Shown here one piece after another: positions 34,858 through 44,045 of a DNA stretch of 64,000 nt. Every line of letters starts with the position of its first letter. The first letter of the stretch is position 1. The DNA comes from Gelidibacter sediminis (GTDB lineage: Bacteria; Bacteroidota; Bacteroidia; Flavobacteriales; Flavobacteriaceae), in the NCBI RefSeq assembly GCF_004364975.1, contig NZ_SOBW01000007.1:1-64000 (forward strand), written 5' to 3'. The position numbers and the translations under genes were made by a program. The notes below the pieces were generated by a model. That model saw nothing but the letters and a program-made list of their open reading frames with translations, made no database searches and had not been told where the DNA came from.

Positions 34858-35268
34858 CTATTGATTGTACAAATAACTTTGAAGGATAATGGTAGCGCTT
34901 ATTTCGTCTACCAAGGCTTTGTTTTTGCGCTGTCCTTTTTTGAGTCCGCTATCAATCATGGTTTGGAATGCCATTTTTGAAGTAAACCGCTCATCAACAC
35001 GTTTAACTGGCATTGCTGGAATAGCTTTTTCAAGTTTAGCTAAAAATGACTGAATGGATTCTTCGCTTTCAGACACTTCATTATTCATTTGTTTCGGCTC
35101 TCCTACTAAGAACAGTTCTACATTTTCTTTTGCAATATAATCCTTTAAAAACGGTAACAACTCTTTTGTGGCCACCGTAGTCAAGCCTGAAGCTATAATT
35201 TGAAGTTCATCAGTAACCGCAATGCCCGTGCGCTTCGTGCCGTAATCTATTGCTAAAATCCTTGCCAT
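34858..35268 (-). CDS. ruvX: RNase H-fold pre-16S rRNA nuclease YqgF
   Basis: The 136-residue protein is a full-length YqgF/RuvX. It starts with MARILAIDYGTKRTGIAVTD, the RNase H-fold strand carrying the catalytic Asp in DYGTKRTG. It continues with LVGEPKQMNNE, VDERFTS with the second acidic residue, and the final KALVDEISATIILQSYL. It matures the 5' end of 16S rRNA in other bacteria. It heads the minus-strand series with def, 78 bp away. Confidence 0.93.
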   Translation of the reverse strand: MARILAIDYGTKRTGIAVTDELQIIASGLTTVATKELLPFLKDYIAKENVELFLVGEPKQMNNEVSESEESIQSFLAKLEKAIPAMPVKRVDERFTSKMAFQTMIDSGLKKGQRKNKALVDEISATIILQSYLYNQ

Positions 35269-35490
35269 AATTGTGTTGTTGCAGGAGAAACCTACCCTGT
35301 TTTAGATGTTATTCCACAAAGTTACTGTTATTAAATTACGGAATAAAAGGTTTGCTTCTAAATTAATAGTTTTAATAAGACCTCACTCAATTATACTAAT
35401 ACATTTCTGAAAATTTGAGATCATCATCCCAAATATATAAGCAACATCTCAGAGATGTTTAGAGCGCTTTCATAAAATGATTTATAGGTT

Positions 35491-35498
35491 TATCTTTG
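35491..35498 (+). promoter_or_regulatory. -7 promoter box of dapD
   Basis: TATCTTTG, exact TAnnTTTG, ends 18 nt before the dapD ATG at 35517. No clear -33 TTG. Confidence 0.5.
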
Positions 35499-35516
35499 TG
35501 AAAACTAAATTAAGAC

Positions 35517-36332
35517 ATGAAACAACTCCAACAAAATATTGAGAATGCCTGGGAAAATCGGGACTTACTTTCTGATAAAGTTACAGTAGACAGCATAAGA
35601 AGCGTTATTGAATTATTAGATAACGGCACCTTAAGAGTGGCTGAGCCCACAATTGATGGTTGGCAAGTAAACGAATGGGTCAAGAAAGCTGTAGTGCTCT
35701 ATTTCCCAATTCAGAAAATGGAAACTTTTGAAGTTGGTATTTTTGAATATCACGATAAAATTCCTTTAAAACGTGGTTACGCCGAAAAAGGAATTCGTGT
35801 GGTGCCTCATGCTGTGGCGCGTCATGGTGCTTATATCAGTAAAGGGACGATTTTAATGCCAAGTTATGTGAATATCGGCGCCTATGTAGATGAAGGAACC
35901 ATGGTTGATACATGGGCAACAGTGGGAAGTTGTGCTCAGATTGGTAAAAATGTGCATTTGTCTGGAGGTGTTGGTATTGGAGGGGTTTTAGAACCTTTAC
36001 AGGCTGCACCAGTGATCATTGAAGACAATGCTTTTATAGGCAGCAGGTGTATTGTTGTTGAAGGAGTTAGAGTTGAAAAAGAAGCTGTTTTAGGCGCGAA
36101 TGTCTGTTTGACAGCCTCCACAAAAATTATAGATGTGACGGGCGATGAACCTGTTGAAATGAAAGGTGTCGTCCCAGCACGTTCTGTAGTAATCCCTGGA
36201 AGTTATGCTAAAGAATTTCCTGCGGGCACTTATAATGTACCCTGTGCCTTAATCATTGGAAAACGTAAGGAGAGCACTAATAAAAAGACCTCATTAAATG
36301 ATGCGTTACGCGAATACAACGTGGCGGTTTAA
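35517..36332 (+). CDS. dapD: 2,3,4,5-tetrahydropyridine-2,6-dicarboxylate N-succinyltransferase
   Basis: The 271-residue protein is a complete DapD, which transfers succinyl from succinyl-CoA in the succinylase branch of diaminopimelate/lysine synthesis. The N-terminal helical domain has ESIENAW-like QNIENAWENRD. The left-handed beta-helix has repeating hexapeptides such as MPSYVNIGAYVDEGTMVDTW, split by the family's Asp/Glu residues, then IGKNVHLSGGVGIGGVLEPLQ and VVEGVRVEKEAVLGANV. It is the only gene of the pathway here besides lysA at 61955. Confidence 0.96.
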   Translation: MKQLQQNIENAWENRDLLSDKVTVDSIRSVIELLDNGTLRVAEPTIDGWQVNEWVKKAVVLYFPIQKMETFEVGIFEYHDKIPLKRGYAEKGIRVVPHAVARHGAYISKGTILMPSYVNIGAYVDEGTMVDTWATVGSCAQIGKNVHLSGGVGIGGVLEPLQAAPVIIEDNAFIGSRCIVVEGVRVEKEAVLGANVCLTASTKIIDVTGDEPVEMKGVVPARSVVIPGSYAKEFPAGTYNVPCALIIGKRKESTNKKTSLNDALREYNVAV

Positions 36333-36471
36333 ATTATAATAGTTTCTAGAATACTTTACTATGTTTATAAAGATGAGGACTTGCTTAATTGAGAAATTCA
36401 AATTTTTATAATTAACCCAGATTCTAAGTTTCTTTATAAACCTCATAATTCTATGTACTAAGTACGGTATA

Positions 36472-37350
36472 CTATATAAACTGATTTCTAAAGAAAAACT
36501 TGACATCTTTTCCAAAGTTGTTGAGTTTTTCCTTTAGTGTAAACGCTGGAGAGTCATTTAATATTTTTAAAGCGGTATGCCCTTTTAAACGAATCCAAGT
36601 TCTGGAAACCTTTCTATCTACTGCATCTACTATAGATCCAAAATCAATCAGTTTTGCATCAATATCCATGTGCCATAAACGCAATGCTATGGCATTGGAC
36701 GTACTACCTGCCGAAGGAATAATCAACTCCACTTTATCTGCATTTTTTTCTATCTCTGGCCACCATTCCTCTATAGTTTCATAGGCATTTTTTACTGGAA
36801 TTTTAACGTAATAATCAATTGGGCCATACAATTTTTCAGCTACCTCTTTAGATGTAGAACCTATAAACATTTTCGATTTAGAGCGCACATGGTCATTCAG
36901 AAACCGACGTAGAGATTGGGGTTTAAAGACCGCCATACATTGAAAGATACACGGATTTTCATAAAGCACGTTTGTCTTAATATCCATAGTATCCATGACT
37001 TCTATCATTTCACTTTGCCATGAAAACTGCTTGTATATACCCTTGGCATGAAACTCATCATAAGGATAATTTATAGGACAGGAAATAAGGTAATTGTCAT
37101 CCTTAATTCGAAAAGAACCTTCAATTTCTTTGGCCAATGCTTCATTATAGATATAATTCCTATGGTCTTTTTTTAATAAGGTTATAAATTCACCATCACC
37201 AAATCTCACAAAAAACAACCTTTCTTTTTGATGCATACGCTGCTCCAAATAATCAAAGGAATCTTGAATTGTCTTAGTTTTAATCGGGGCGTCCTCTAAG
37301 ACCGTATCCGTTTTAAAAAGCTGATGATAATAATATTTTAAGGTTTTCAT
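36472..37350 (-). CDS. GT-D fold (DUF1792-like) glycosyltransferase
   Basis: From ATG 37350 the protein has 292 residues. A TTG at 37389 extends the frame but lacks a start signal. The key sequence is LFFVRFGDGEFITLL, the signature of the GT-D fold, in which an Asp-Gly-Glu motif is central. A later IIPSAGSTSNAIALRLW element fits a Rossmann-type sugar-nucleotide site. There is no signal peptide or membrane segment. It faces the plus-strand glycosyltransferase cluster head to head (110 bp between starts), suggesting surface-polysaccharide synthesis. Confidence 0.8.
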   Translation of the reverse strand: MKTLKYYYHQLFKTDTVLEDAPIKTKTIQDSFDYLEQRMHQKERLFFVRFGDGEFITLLKKDHRNYIYNEALAKEIEGSFRIKDDNYLISCPINYPYDEFHAKGIYKQFSWQSEMIEVMDTMDIKTNVLYENPCIFQCMAVFKPQSLRRFLNDHVRSKSKMFIGSTSKEVAEKLYGPIDYYVKIPVKNAYETIEEWWPEIEKNADKVELIIPSAGSTSNAIALRLWHMDIDAKLIDFGSIVDAVDRKVSRTWIRLKGHTALKILNDSPAFTLKEKLNNFGKDVKFFFRNQFI

Positions 37351-37459
37351 TATATGAGTTTGGGTATTACGGCGTATTCTGGTCGACAAAGGAATGGAAA
37401 AAAATTTATAAATTCTTTTTTAGTTATTTTGTAATGAATATTTAGAAGATATTTGCAAC

Positions 37460-38506
37460 ATGAAGATTGCTTTAGTGGAATTATCCGAGTCTCATGAGGA
37501 GTGTCTGTATTCTCAAGTAAAATTTCTTGTAGATGCCGGTTATGATGTTTTCTTAATCATCCACCCCAAAATTAATATAGAAGGTTATCGAGAACTTGTA
37601 ACACATGTGTATTATTACAATTTTGATGCGCTTTCAAAACTAAAGCGAATTCCGCTACAGATAAAATTGACCAAATATCTGAAAAATTTTGACAAGGTCA
37701 TTTTTAACACGGCGTCATCATCCAAAAGCTTAAGAAATATCGTTTTTCTCCTAAATGCTTATCAAACGGAATGTATTGGTATTATTCATCATGTTAGAAA
37801 ATTGAATAAAAGTTTCACTCAAAAAATCATCAGTGCCAAAATTAAAAAATATTTCGCGCTGAGTGATTCCCTAAAGAACAACATTCAAGTTAAGGACACG
37901 GGTGTAAGATTAGAAAGTTTTTATCCAATTTTCTTTCCATCTGTAGAAAGATTGCCCTTAAACAAAAAAGAAAACGAGATCTGGATTTGTATACCCGGAC
38001 GTGTATTTTATGATCGGAAGGACTACCAATTTCTGTTAGGGCAACTCTCAAAATTTAAACTCCCTACACATCTCAAGTTTATTATACTTGGAAACATCAA
38101 CAATCACGATGGTTTACAACTTAAACAACAACTAGAAAATCATCAGTTGTCAGATGCTTTTATTATTTTTGATCAGTTCGTACCAAATAATGTGTTTTAC
38201 AATTATATTCAACAGTCTGATTTTATCATGCCGTTGCTTCAAAAACACGATAAAGATTATATAGATTCAAAAATTACAGGGGCTTTTAATTTGGCATTCG
38301 GGTTTAAGAAACCACTATTATTCCATGAATTTTATAAGGAAATTCCTGATTTAAGAAAAAATGGCATTTGTTATAATGAGCACAATTTTGAAACTACTTT
38401 AACCTCCATTGCGAATAAAAGTTTTGACATGAATACATTATATCAAGATGTAAAATGGTCATATAACCATCAACAAAAAAAATATATCAACTTTATAAAT
38501 AGCTAA
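37460..38506 (+). CDS. Putative GT-B glycosyltransferase
   Basis: The 348-residue protein starts MKIALVELSESHEECLYSQ and has two Rossmann-like halves. The C-terminal half carries WICIPGRVFYDRKDYQFLLG and FIILGNINNHDG, the usual layout of a GT-B donor-binding domain, though the classical E-x7-E is weak (HEFYKEIPDL). It lacks a signal peptide. It directly abuts the next glycosyltransferase gene, whose ATG starts at 38507, so the two are co-transcribed. The sugar is unknown. Confidence 0.75.
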   Translation: MKIALVELSESHEECLYSQVKFLVDAGYDVFLIIHPKINIEGYRELVTHVYYYNFDALSKLKRIPLQIKLTKYLKNFDKVIFNTASSSKSLRNIVFLLNAYQTECIGIIHHVRKLNKSFTQKIISAKIKKYFALSDSLKNNIQVKDTGVRLESFYPIFFPSVERLPLNKKENEIWICIPGRVFYDRKDYQFLLGQLSKFKLPTHLKFIILGNINNHDGLQLKQQLENHQLSDAFIIFDQFVPNNVFYNYIQQSDFIMPLLQKHDKDYIDSKITGAFNLAFGFKKPLLFHEFYKEIPDLRKNGICYNEHNFETTLTSIANKSFDMNTLYQDVKWSYNHQQKKYINFINS

Positions 38507-39622
38507 ATGAAGATAGGTTTTGATGCTAAGCGTGCATTTCACAACAACTCCGGACTAGGTAACTACAGCCGGGATTTGATCCGCATGGTATCTCAATATT
38601 ATCCTGACCATCAATACCTCCTCTACAATCCGAAACCTGGAAAAATTCCATTTAGACTAGATACTAATTCTAGAGAAATATTGCCAAACTCTGTTTTTTG
38701 GCGATTTCTGTCCTCATTCTGGAGACAAAAAGGCATTTTACAGCAGTTAGAAAAAGATCAAATACAGCTCTACCATGGGTTAACTGGCGAAATCCCGAGA
38801 GGAATTCAATACACCAACATTAAGGCCATCGTTACCATACACGATTTAATTTTTGTCCATTTTCCTGAACTTTACAAACCTATTGATAGAAAAATATACT
38901 TTAATAAATTTCAGTATGCTGCGGACCATTCTGATCTCATCATTGCCATCTCAGAACAAACTAAAAAGGACATTGTAAAATTCTTACATATAGATCCTAA
39001 ACGCATTAAGGTGATTTACCAAGGTTGTAATGCTGCTTATAAAGCTAGATACACTCAAGAAGAATTTAAACAGACTACTAAGAAATTCAGGCTGCCAAAA
39101 CAATTTATCTTGAACGTAGGTACAATTGAAAAACGTAAAAACTTGCTCAATTTAGTTAAAGCCATTGAAAACTCAACTATGGAATTGGTTGTCGTTGGAA
39201 ATGACAAGAGTACTTATGCCCAAGAGGTTAAAAAATACATTAATGCAAACGGTATGGACCATCGGGTTCATTTTTTAAAGAATGTCAACACAGTGGAATT
39301 AGCACAAATCTACCAAATGGCCACAATTTTTGTCTATCCAAGTATTTTTGAGGGTTTTGGTATCCCTATAATTGAAGCATTATTTTCTAAAACCCCTGTC
39401 ATCACTTCTCAAGAAAGTTGTTTTAGTGAGGCCGGTGGACCTGATTCTATGTACATCAATCCAGAAGATTTTAAATCTATTGAAGACGCCATCCATACCA
39501 TTTCTGAAAATAAAGAATTACAAGAGCATATGGCCACACAAGGATTTGCGTACGCACAACAATTTAATGACGACGTAATTGCCCGGAAACTTTTCGAAAC
39601 TTATAAAAGCGTATGCTCATGA
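38507..39622 (+). CDS. GT4/GT1-type (GT-B) glycosyltransferase
   Basis: The 371-residue protein begins with KIGFDAKRAFHNNSGLGNYSRDLI split by GLGNYSR, the acceptor-side motif of the glycosyltransferase family 1 (Glycos_transf_1) enzymes. It has NVGTIEKRKNLLNL at the donor domain and YPSIFEGFGIPIIEALFSKTPVI with the E-x7-E catalytic/donor pattern. It is cytoplasmic or peripheral. The gene overlaps the next by ATGA, so the two are translationally coupled. Confidence 0.92.
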   Translation: MKIGFDAKRAFHNNSGLGNYSRDLIRMVSQYYPDHQYLLYNPKPGKIPFRLDTNSREILPNSVFWRFLSSFWRQKGILQQLEKDQIQLYHGLTGEIPRGIQYTNIKAIVTIHDLIFVHFPELYKPIDRKIYFNKFQYAADHSDLIIAISEQTKKDIVKFLHIDPKRIKVIYQGCNAAYKARYTQEEFKQTTKKFRLPKQFILNVGTIEKRKNLLNLVKAIENSTMELVVVGNDKSTYAQEVKKYINANGMDHRVHFLKNVNTVELAQIYQMATIFVYPSIFEGFGIPIIEALFSKTPVITSQESCFSEAGGPDSMYINPEDFKSIEDAIHTISENKELQEHMATQGFAYAQQFNDDVIARKLFETYKSVCS

Positions 39623-40707
39623 AAACGATTTGCTATTTCAATAGCACTGATCAATGGGGTGGTGGCGAAAAGTGGCACTTAGAAACGAGTTTGTATATGC
39701 AAAAGCAGGGTCATGACGTGCTATTTATTTGTAATAAAGACAGTGAACTTCATAAGCGCTTGCAAAACACAAGCATAAGGTATGAACTCATAAAGATTAC
39801 AAATTTGAGTTTTTTGAATCCGTTCAGTATTTTAAAAGTAAAACGGATTCTGATGAAACACCAAGTGGACGTCATTATCATGAATTTGTCTAGAGACTTA
39901 AAAGTAGCAGGGATGGCGGCTAAATTAGCAGGCGTCAGACGCATTATTTACAGACGGGGTAGCGCCATTCCCATCAAGAATTCAGTTATGAATCGCTACT
40001 ACTTTAAATCTGTAGTTACCGATATTTTAGCAAATTCAATAGCTACTAAAGACACTGTGCTTGAGAAGAATCCGAACCTATTTCCTGAAGAAAAGATTAA
40101 GGTCATTTATAATGGTATAGATATAAAGACGTTTACCAAAACTGAAGGCAACCCGCTTTATTTGAAACAACAAGACGAACTGGTCCTCGCAACTCTAGGA
40201 CGCATGGAGTTTGAAAAAAATCAAAAATTTTTGATAAAGGTTGCTCAAGAACTAAAGCTAAGACGGCTTAATTTCAAGCTTATTATTGGAGGCGATGGCA
40301 GTTTAAAGACTGAACTTGAAGAACTAGCACAAACGCTTAAAGTCTCAGATGTCATCATCTTTCCCGGATTTATCAATTCACCCCAAAATCTCATGTTGAG
40401 TTGCGATGTTTTTTTACTTCCTTCTCTGTGGGAAGGTTTTGGTTATGTGCTTGCCGAAGCAGCATTATCTAAAAAACCAATTGTGGCTTTTGATGTTGCC
40501 AGTATACCTGAAGTAGTCGTCGCCAATGAAACGGGATTTCTCACACCCCTTAACGATGTTCAATTATTCGCTGACAAAATTGAAGTGCTATACCACAATC
40601 CTGAATTGAGAAAGGAAATGGGGTTAAAGGGTTTTAACTTTGCAACCAACACTTTTGATAGCACTAAAATTCAAAGTGATATTGCTAAATACTTATCAGA
40701 TGTTTAA
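39619..40707 (+). CDS. GT4-family (GT-B) glycosyltransferase
   Basis: From ATG 39619 the protein has 362 residues. That start overlaps the upstream stop as ATGA; the ATG six bases earlier is less likely. It has STDQWGGGEKWHLE near the N-terminus, LATLGRMEFEKNQKFLI and IIGGDGSLKTELEELA in the donor domain, and SLWEGFGYVLAEAALSKKPI with the E-x7-E pattern. It acts with the two preceding genes in a three-gene operon, presumably building an LPS core/O-antigen or capsular glycan. The exact sugar cannot be told. Confidence 0.92.
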   Translation: MKTICYFNSTDQWGGGEKWHLETSLYMQKQGHDVLFICNKDSELHKRLQNTSIRYELIKITNLSFLNPFSILKVKRILMKHQVDVIIMNLSRDLKVAGMAAKLAGVRRIIYRRGSAIPIKNSVMNRYYFKSVVTDILANSIATKDTVLEKNPNLFPEEKIKVIYNGIDIKTFTKTEGNPLYLKQQDELVLATLGRMEFEKNQKFLIKVAQELKLRRLNFKLIIGGDGSLKTELEELAQTLKVSDVIIFPGFINSPQNLMLSCDVFLLPSLWEGFGYVLAEAALSKKPIVAFDVASIPEVVVANETGFLTPLNDVQLFADKIEVLYHNPELRKEMGLKGFNFATNTFDSTKIQSDIAKYLSDV

Positions 40708-40709
40708 GG

Positions 40710-40740
40710 TTGACTGTACCTTACAAAAACGCTATTTTTG
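40710..40740 (+). promoter_or_regulatory. Promoter before the GT2 gene
   Basis: A TTG at 40710-40712 and TATTTTTG at 40733-40740 are 20 nt apart, an excellent Bacteroidota promoter. The ATG of the GT2 gene at 40776 is 35 nt downstream. It gives the GT2 gene a promoter of its own. Confidence 0.65.
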
Positions 40741-40775
40741 TATTCCAATAATGCCATATAAACTTGAATTTTGCC

Positions 40776-41531
40776 ATGATTAAACTCACTGCTATTATTC
40801 CCGCAGGTAATGAGATTCATAATATTGAAGCGGTAATTGCCTCTGTTGATTTTGCAGATGAGATACTAGTTGTGGATAGCTATAGCACTGATGGCACTTA
40901 TGAAAAGGCACAGCAGTTAGCCACAAAGGTGATTAGAAGAGACTATCAATATTCGGCCTCACAAAAAAATTGGGCCATTCCACAAGCGCAATATGAGTGG
41001 ATATTATTGATAGATGCTGATGAACGAGTCACCCCTGAATTAAAAAATGAGATCCTTAAGATTCTACAACAACCAGATCCACATTTTGTGGCATACTGGA
41101 TAGGAAGAACAAACATGTTTATGGGTGAACAAGTTAACTATAGTGGTTGGCGTAATGACAAGGTCATCAGACTTTTTAAGAAGGATTTTTGTCGCTATGA
41201 AGACAAACAAGTGCATGCTGAAATTATTGCACACGGTGCCGTCGGAGTATTGCAACATAAACTCATTCATCACAGTTATACCACACTGGATAACTATATT
41301 GCCAAAATGAATAGGTATGCAACTTGGCAAGCTAGAGATTATGATAAAAAAACTGGAAGTCTAACGCCTTATCATTTTGTACTAAAACCATTTTGGGGGT
41401 TTATAAAACATTACCTTCTCCAAAGCGGTTTTAGAGATGGCGTTGTGGGCTTGACCATTGGCTACATGCAAAGTTACGTTGTCTTTATGCGCTATGTAAA
41501 ACTATGGTTATTGAGGAAAAACAGAAATTGA
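40776..41531 (+). CDS. Glycosyltransferase family 2 (WaaE/KdtX-like)
   Basis: From ATG 40776 the protein has 251 residues. A TTG at 40764 is less likely. The GT-A fold is clear: TAIIPAGNEIHNIEAVI at the start, ILVVDSYSTDGTYE with the nucleotide-binding Asp, and LLIDADERVTPEL with the DxD. A C-terminal hydrophobic stretch is present near VGLTIGYMQSYVVFM. The pattern resembles KdtX/WaaE enzymes that decorate the LPS inner core with glucose or heptose. It continues the cluster after a 68-bp gap with its own promoter. Confidence 0.92.
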   Translation: MIKLTAIIPAGNEIHNIEAVIASVDFADEILVVDSYSTDGTYEKAQQLATKVIRRDYQYSASQKNWAIPQAQYEWILLIDADERVTPELKNEILKILQQPDPHFVAYWIGRTNMFMGEQVNYSGWRNDKVIRLFKKDFCRYEDKQVHAEIIAHGAVGVLQHKLIHHSYTTLDNYIAKMNRYATWQARDYDKKTGSLTPYHFVLKPFWGFIKHYLLQSGFRDGVVGLTIGYMQSYVVFMRYVKLWLLRKNRN

Positions 41532-41559
41532 CTTCTGCGATGTGAATATTAGGATTAGG

Positions 41560-41661
41560 TTCCGGGCAGTTCAAACTAATAAAATATATAAGAAGTTTAA
41601 GTTGAATAGTTTCGTTTTCACTTTCAACTTCAATTTCAATATCAATTTCAATTTTAAAGCT
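41560..41661. repeat. Intergenic TTCAATTT-word repeat before the Sua5-type gene
   Basis: The stretch contains repeated variants of CAACTTCAATTTCAATATC. Translation in frame with the next gene gives FNFNFN-like peptide, but the real start is ATG 41662, so this is non-coding. Confidence 0.7.
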
Positions 41662-42219
41662 ATGCATAAAGAAATATCAAATGCCGTTCAGATTTTAAGA
41701 GATGGCGGTCTCCTACTCTATCCTACGGACACCGTATGGGGAATAGGTTGCGATGCCACCAATCCGGAGGCTGTAAAAAAAGTGTTCCATTTAAAAGAAC
41801 GCCAAGACAATAAAGCACTCATTTGTTTAGTGGCTGACGACAGAATGTTGGGACGTTATGTCAAGGAAATTCCAAAAGTAGCTTATGATCTTTTTGACGT
41901 TTCAGACGACCCTATCACCATCATTTATGACGACGCTCAAAATTTAGCTCCTAATTTGATAGCTGAAGACCACTCCATAGCCATTAGAATACCTAACGAT
42001 GATTTTTGCTTTCAGCTAATCAGACGCTTTGGCAAACCCATCGTTTCAACCTCTGCAAATATTAGCAGTCAGCCAACCCCAAAATCATTTAAAGATATAG
42101 CGCCCCAAATTTTAAAAGGTGTGGACTATGTCGTAAATTTGCATCGCGAAAAAATTTGTACAAAACCCTCTTCAATTATTAAGTTAAGCGCTAATGGGAA
42201 AGTGAAAATTATTCGCTAA
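41662..42219 (+). CDS. Sua5/YciO-family threonylcarbamoyl-AMP synthase
   Basis: From ATG 41662 the protein has 185 residues, about family length. A longer frame reaching upstream to 41542 consists only of repeat-derived peptide. The fold motifs are YPTDTVWGIGCDATNP at the N-terminus, KLKERQDNKAL-type VFHLKERQDNKALICLV, and IPNDDFC with STSANIS near the end. The family makes threonylcarbamoyl-AMP for tRNA t6A modification. It sits right after the glycosyltransferase cluster but is unrelated to it. Confidence 0.9.
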   Translation: MHKEISNAVQILRDGGLLLYPTDTVWGIGCDATNPEAVKKVFHLKERQDNKALICLVADDRMLGRYVKEIPKVAYDLFDVSDDPITIIYDDAQNLAPNLIAEDHSIAIRIPNDDFCFQLIRRFGKPIVSTSANISSQPTPKSFKDIAPQILKGVDYVVNLHREKICTKPSSIIKLSANGKVKIIR

Positions 42220-42503
42220 CGAAGATTTTACGCTGATTTCGTTTTTTTGATAAGACTGTTTTAGAATTTAAATCTATTTCATATTTGAACGATGCTCACA
42301 CATCGCAACGCTATGCATAATTAAAAGTTACGAATTGTCAATGAGCCATTTTGGCAAATTGTCATAAATACTTATAAGATCATAAAATAGAATTGTCTTG
42401 TAAATTGTATGAGACCATCACATAAATAAAATATTCACGCTATCACTTTGTTTAATCCACAGATTATAAATAAAATCATTAGTGAATTCGTGGCAAAATA
42501 ATA

Positions 42504-43922
42504 ATGAACTTACACTTAGCATTAACGCATCCTATTTTTAAAATCATCTCTCAATCGGCAGCTGAACTAGGCATTGATGCCTATGTTATTGGAGGCTTTG
42601 TGCGCGATTATATTTTAGAACGCGGGCAACATAAAGACATTGACATTGTAGCTGTTGGCAGCGGAATTGCCCTAGCCAAACAAGTCGCCAAAAACATTCC
42701 TAACCGCCCTAAGGTTCAAGTCTTCAAAACCTATGGCACTGCTATGTTAAAATATGAAGACATAGAGATTGAATTTGTAGGTGCCCGTAAAGAATCCTAC
42801 ACCGAAGAAAGCAGAAACCCCATAGTTGAAAACGGAACATTAGAGGATGATCAGAACAGACGTGATTTTACGATCAATGCTATGGCATTGGGTTTAGGTG
42901 AAGCTAATTTTGGAACCTTACTAGATCCTTTTGACGGTTTAAAAGATTTGGAGGCAAAAATTATCCGCACGCCACTAGATCCTGATATCACCTATAGTGA
43001 TGACCCACTCCGAATGATGCGTGCCATTCGTTTTGCAAGTCAACTCAAATTTACAATTGAAAGTGCATCATTGGAAGCAATTTCTAAAAATAAAGATCGG
43101 ATCAAGATCATTACCAAAGAGCGCATTGTTGTTGAACTTAATAAAATTCTTGAAAGTGATGTCCCTTCTATAGGGTTTTTATTGTTAGAAGAGACGGGGT
43201 TACTGGAGTATATTCTTCCTGAATTGACTGCATTAAAGGGCATTGACGAGAAAGAAGGACAACGCCATAAAGATAATTTTTATCACACCTTAGAAGTGGT
43301 AGATAATATTGCTAAAAACACTGATGATCTTTGGCTACGTTGGGCTGCACTTTTACATGATATTGGAAAGGCGCCTACCAAAAAATTTAGCAAAAAAGTA
43401 GGTTGGACCTTCCACGGACACGAATTGGCCGGTTCAAAAATGACGTATCGCTTATTTAAGCGGTTGAAATTACCTTTAAATGACAAGATGAAGTTTGTCC
43501 AAAAAATGGTCTTTATGAGCTCTAGGCCTATCGCCTTGGCACAAGATGTAACGGATTCGGCCGTGAGACGTTTAGTGTTTGATGCAGGAGATCATGTAGA
43601 TGATTTAATGGTGTTGTGTGAAGCCGATATCACCACAAAAAATCCTAAGAAGTTTAAAAAATACCACAACAATTTTAAACTTGTAAGAGATAAAATTGTA
43701 GAAGTTGAAGAGCGCGATCATATTCGTAATTTCCAACCCCCAGTATCAGGAGAAGAAATTATGGAAGCTTTTGGACTTAAACCCTCTCGAGAAATTGGAA
43801 TAATTAAAGAGGCCATCAAAGAGGCCATTTTAGAAGGCAAAATTCCAAACGAGCATGAAGCGGCTTATGCCTTAATGCTTGTGGAAGGTAAACGTTTAGG
43901 ATTGAAGAAGAATGAGGTGTGA
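42504..43922 (+). CDS. CCA tRNA nucleotidyltransferase (HD domain)
   Basis: The 472-residue protein belongs to the class II CCA-adding/poly(A) polymerase family. The N-terminal head has VIGGFVRDYILERGQHKDIDIV with the GG and DxD residues, then LEDDQNRRDFTINAMAL with the RRDF element of the nucleotide site, and DPLRMMRAIRFA in the neck. An HD phosphohydrolase domain follows with LLHDIGKAPT near 290. The enzyme repairs or adds the 3' CCA on tRNA. It lies 285 bp downstream of the Sua5-type gene, with no clear promoter. Confidence 0.93.
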   Translation: MNLHLALTHPIFKIISQSAAELGIDAYVIGGFVRDYILERGQHKDIDIVAVGSGIALAKQVAKNIPNRPKVQVFKTYGTAMLKYEDIEIEFVGARKESYTEESRNPIVENGTLEDDQNRRDFTINAMALGLGEANFGTLLDPFDGLKDLEAKIIRTPLDPDITYSDDPLRMMRAIRFASQLKFTIESASLEAISKNKDRIKIITKERIVVELNKILESDVPSIGFLLLEETGLLEYILPELTALKGIDEKEGQRHKDNFYHTLEVVDNIAKNTDDLWLRWAALLHDIGKAPTKKFSKKVGWTFHGHELAGSKMTYRLFKRLKLPLNDKMKFVQKMVFMSSRPIALAQDVTDSAVRRLVFDAGDHVDDLMVLCEADITTKNPKKFKKYHNNFKLVRDKIVEVEERDHIRNFQPPVSGEEIMEAFGLKPSREIGIIKEAIKEAILEGKIPNEHEAAYALMLVEGKRLGLKKNEV

Positions 43923-44045
43923 GGCTTGAGGTGTGAGGCTTGAGGTGTGAGGTGTGAGGTGTGAGGTTTTAGATGTGGGAGTAATAAATTAATATAAATT
44001 GAAGTTCAAGTTCAACTTCAATTTCAATTTCAAATGCATGTAATA
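43923..44045. repeat. Intergenic GAGG(T/C)NTGAGG word repeat
   Basis: Right after the CCA gene stop come about six GAGGTGTGAGGC-type units, then TTCAAGTTCAACTTCAATTTCAA words reaching the heme A synthase start. These are simple repeats with no coding potential. Confidence 0.8.

Noticed and set aside
41542-41661. N-terminal extension of the Sua5-type protein with FNFN repeats
   Set aside because: It translates an intergenic word repeat; ATG 41662 gives the normal family length.
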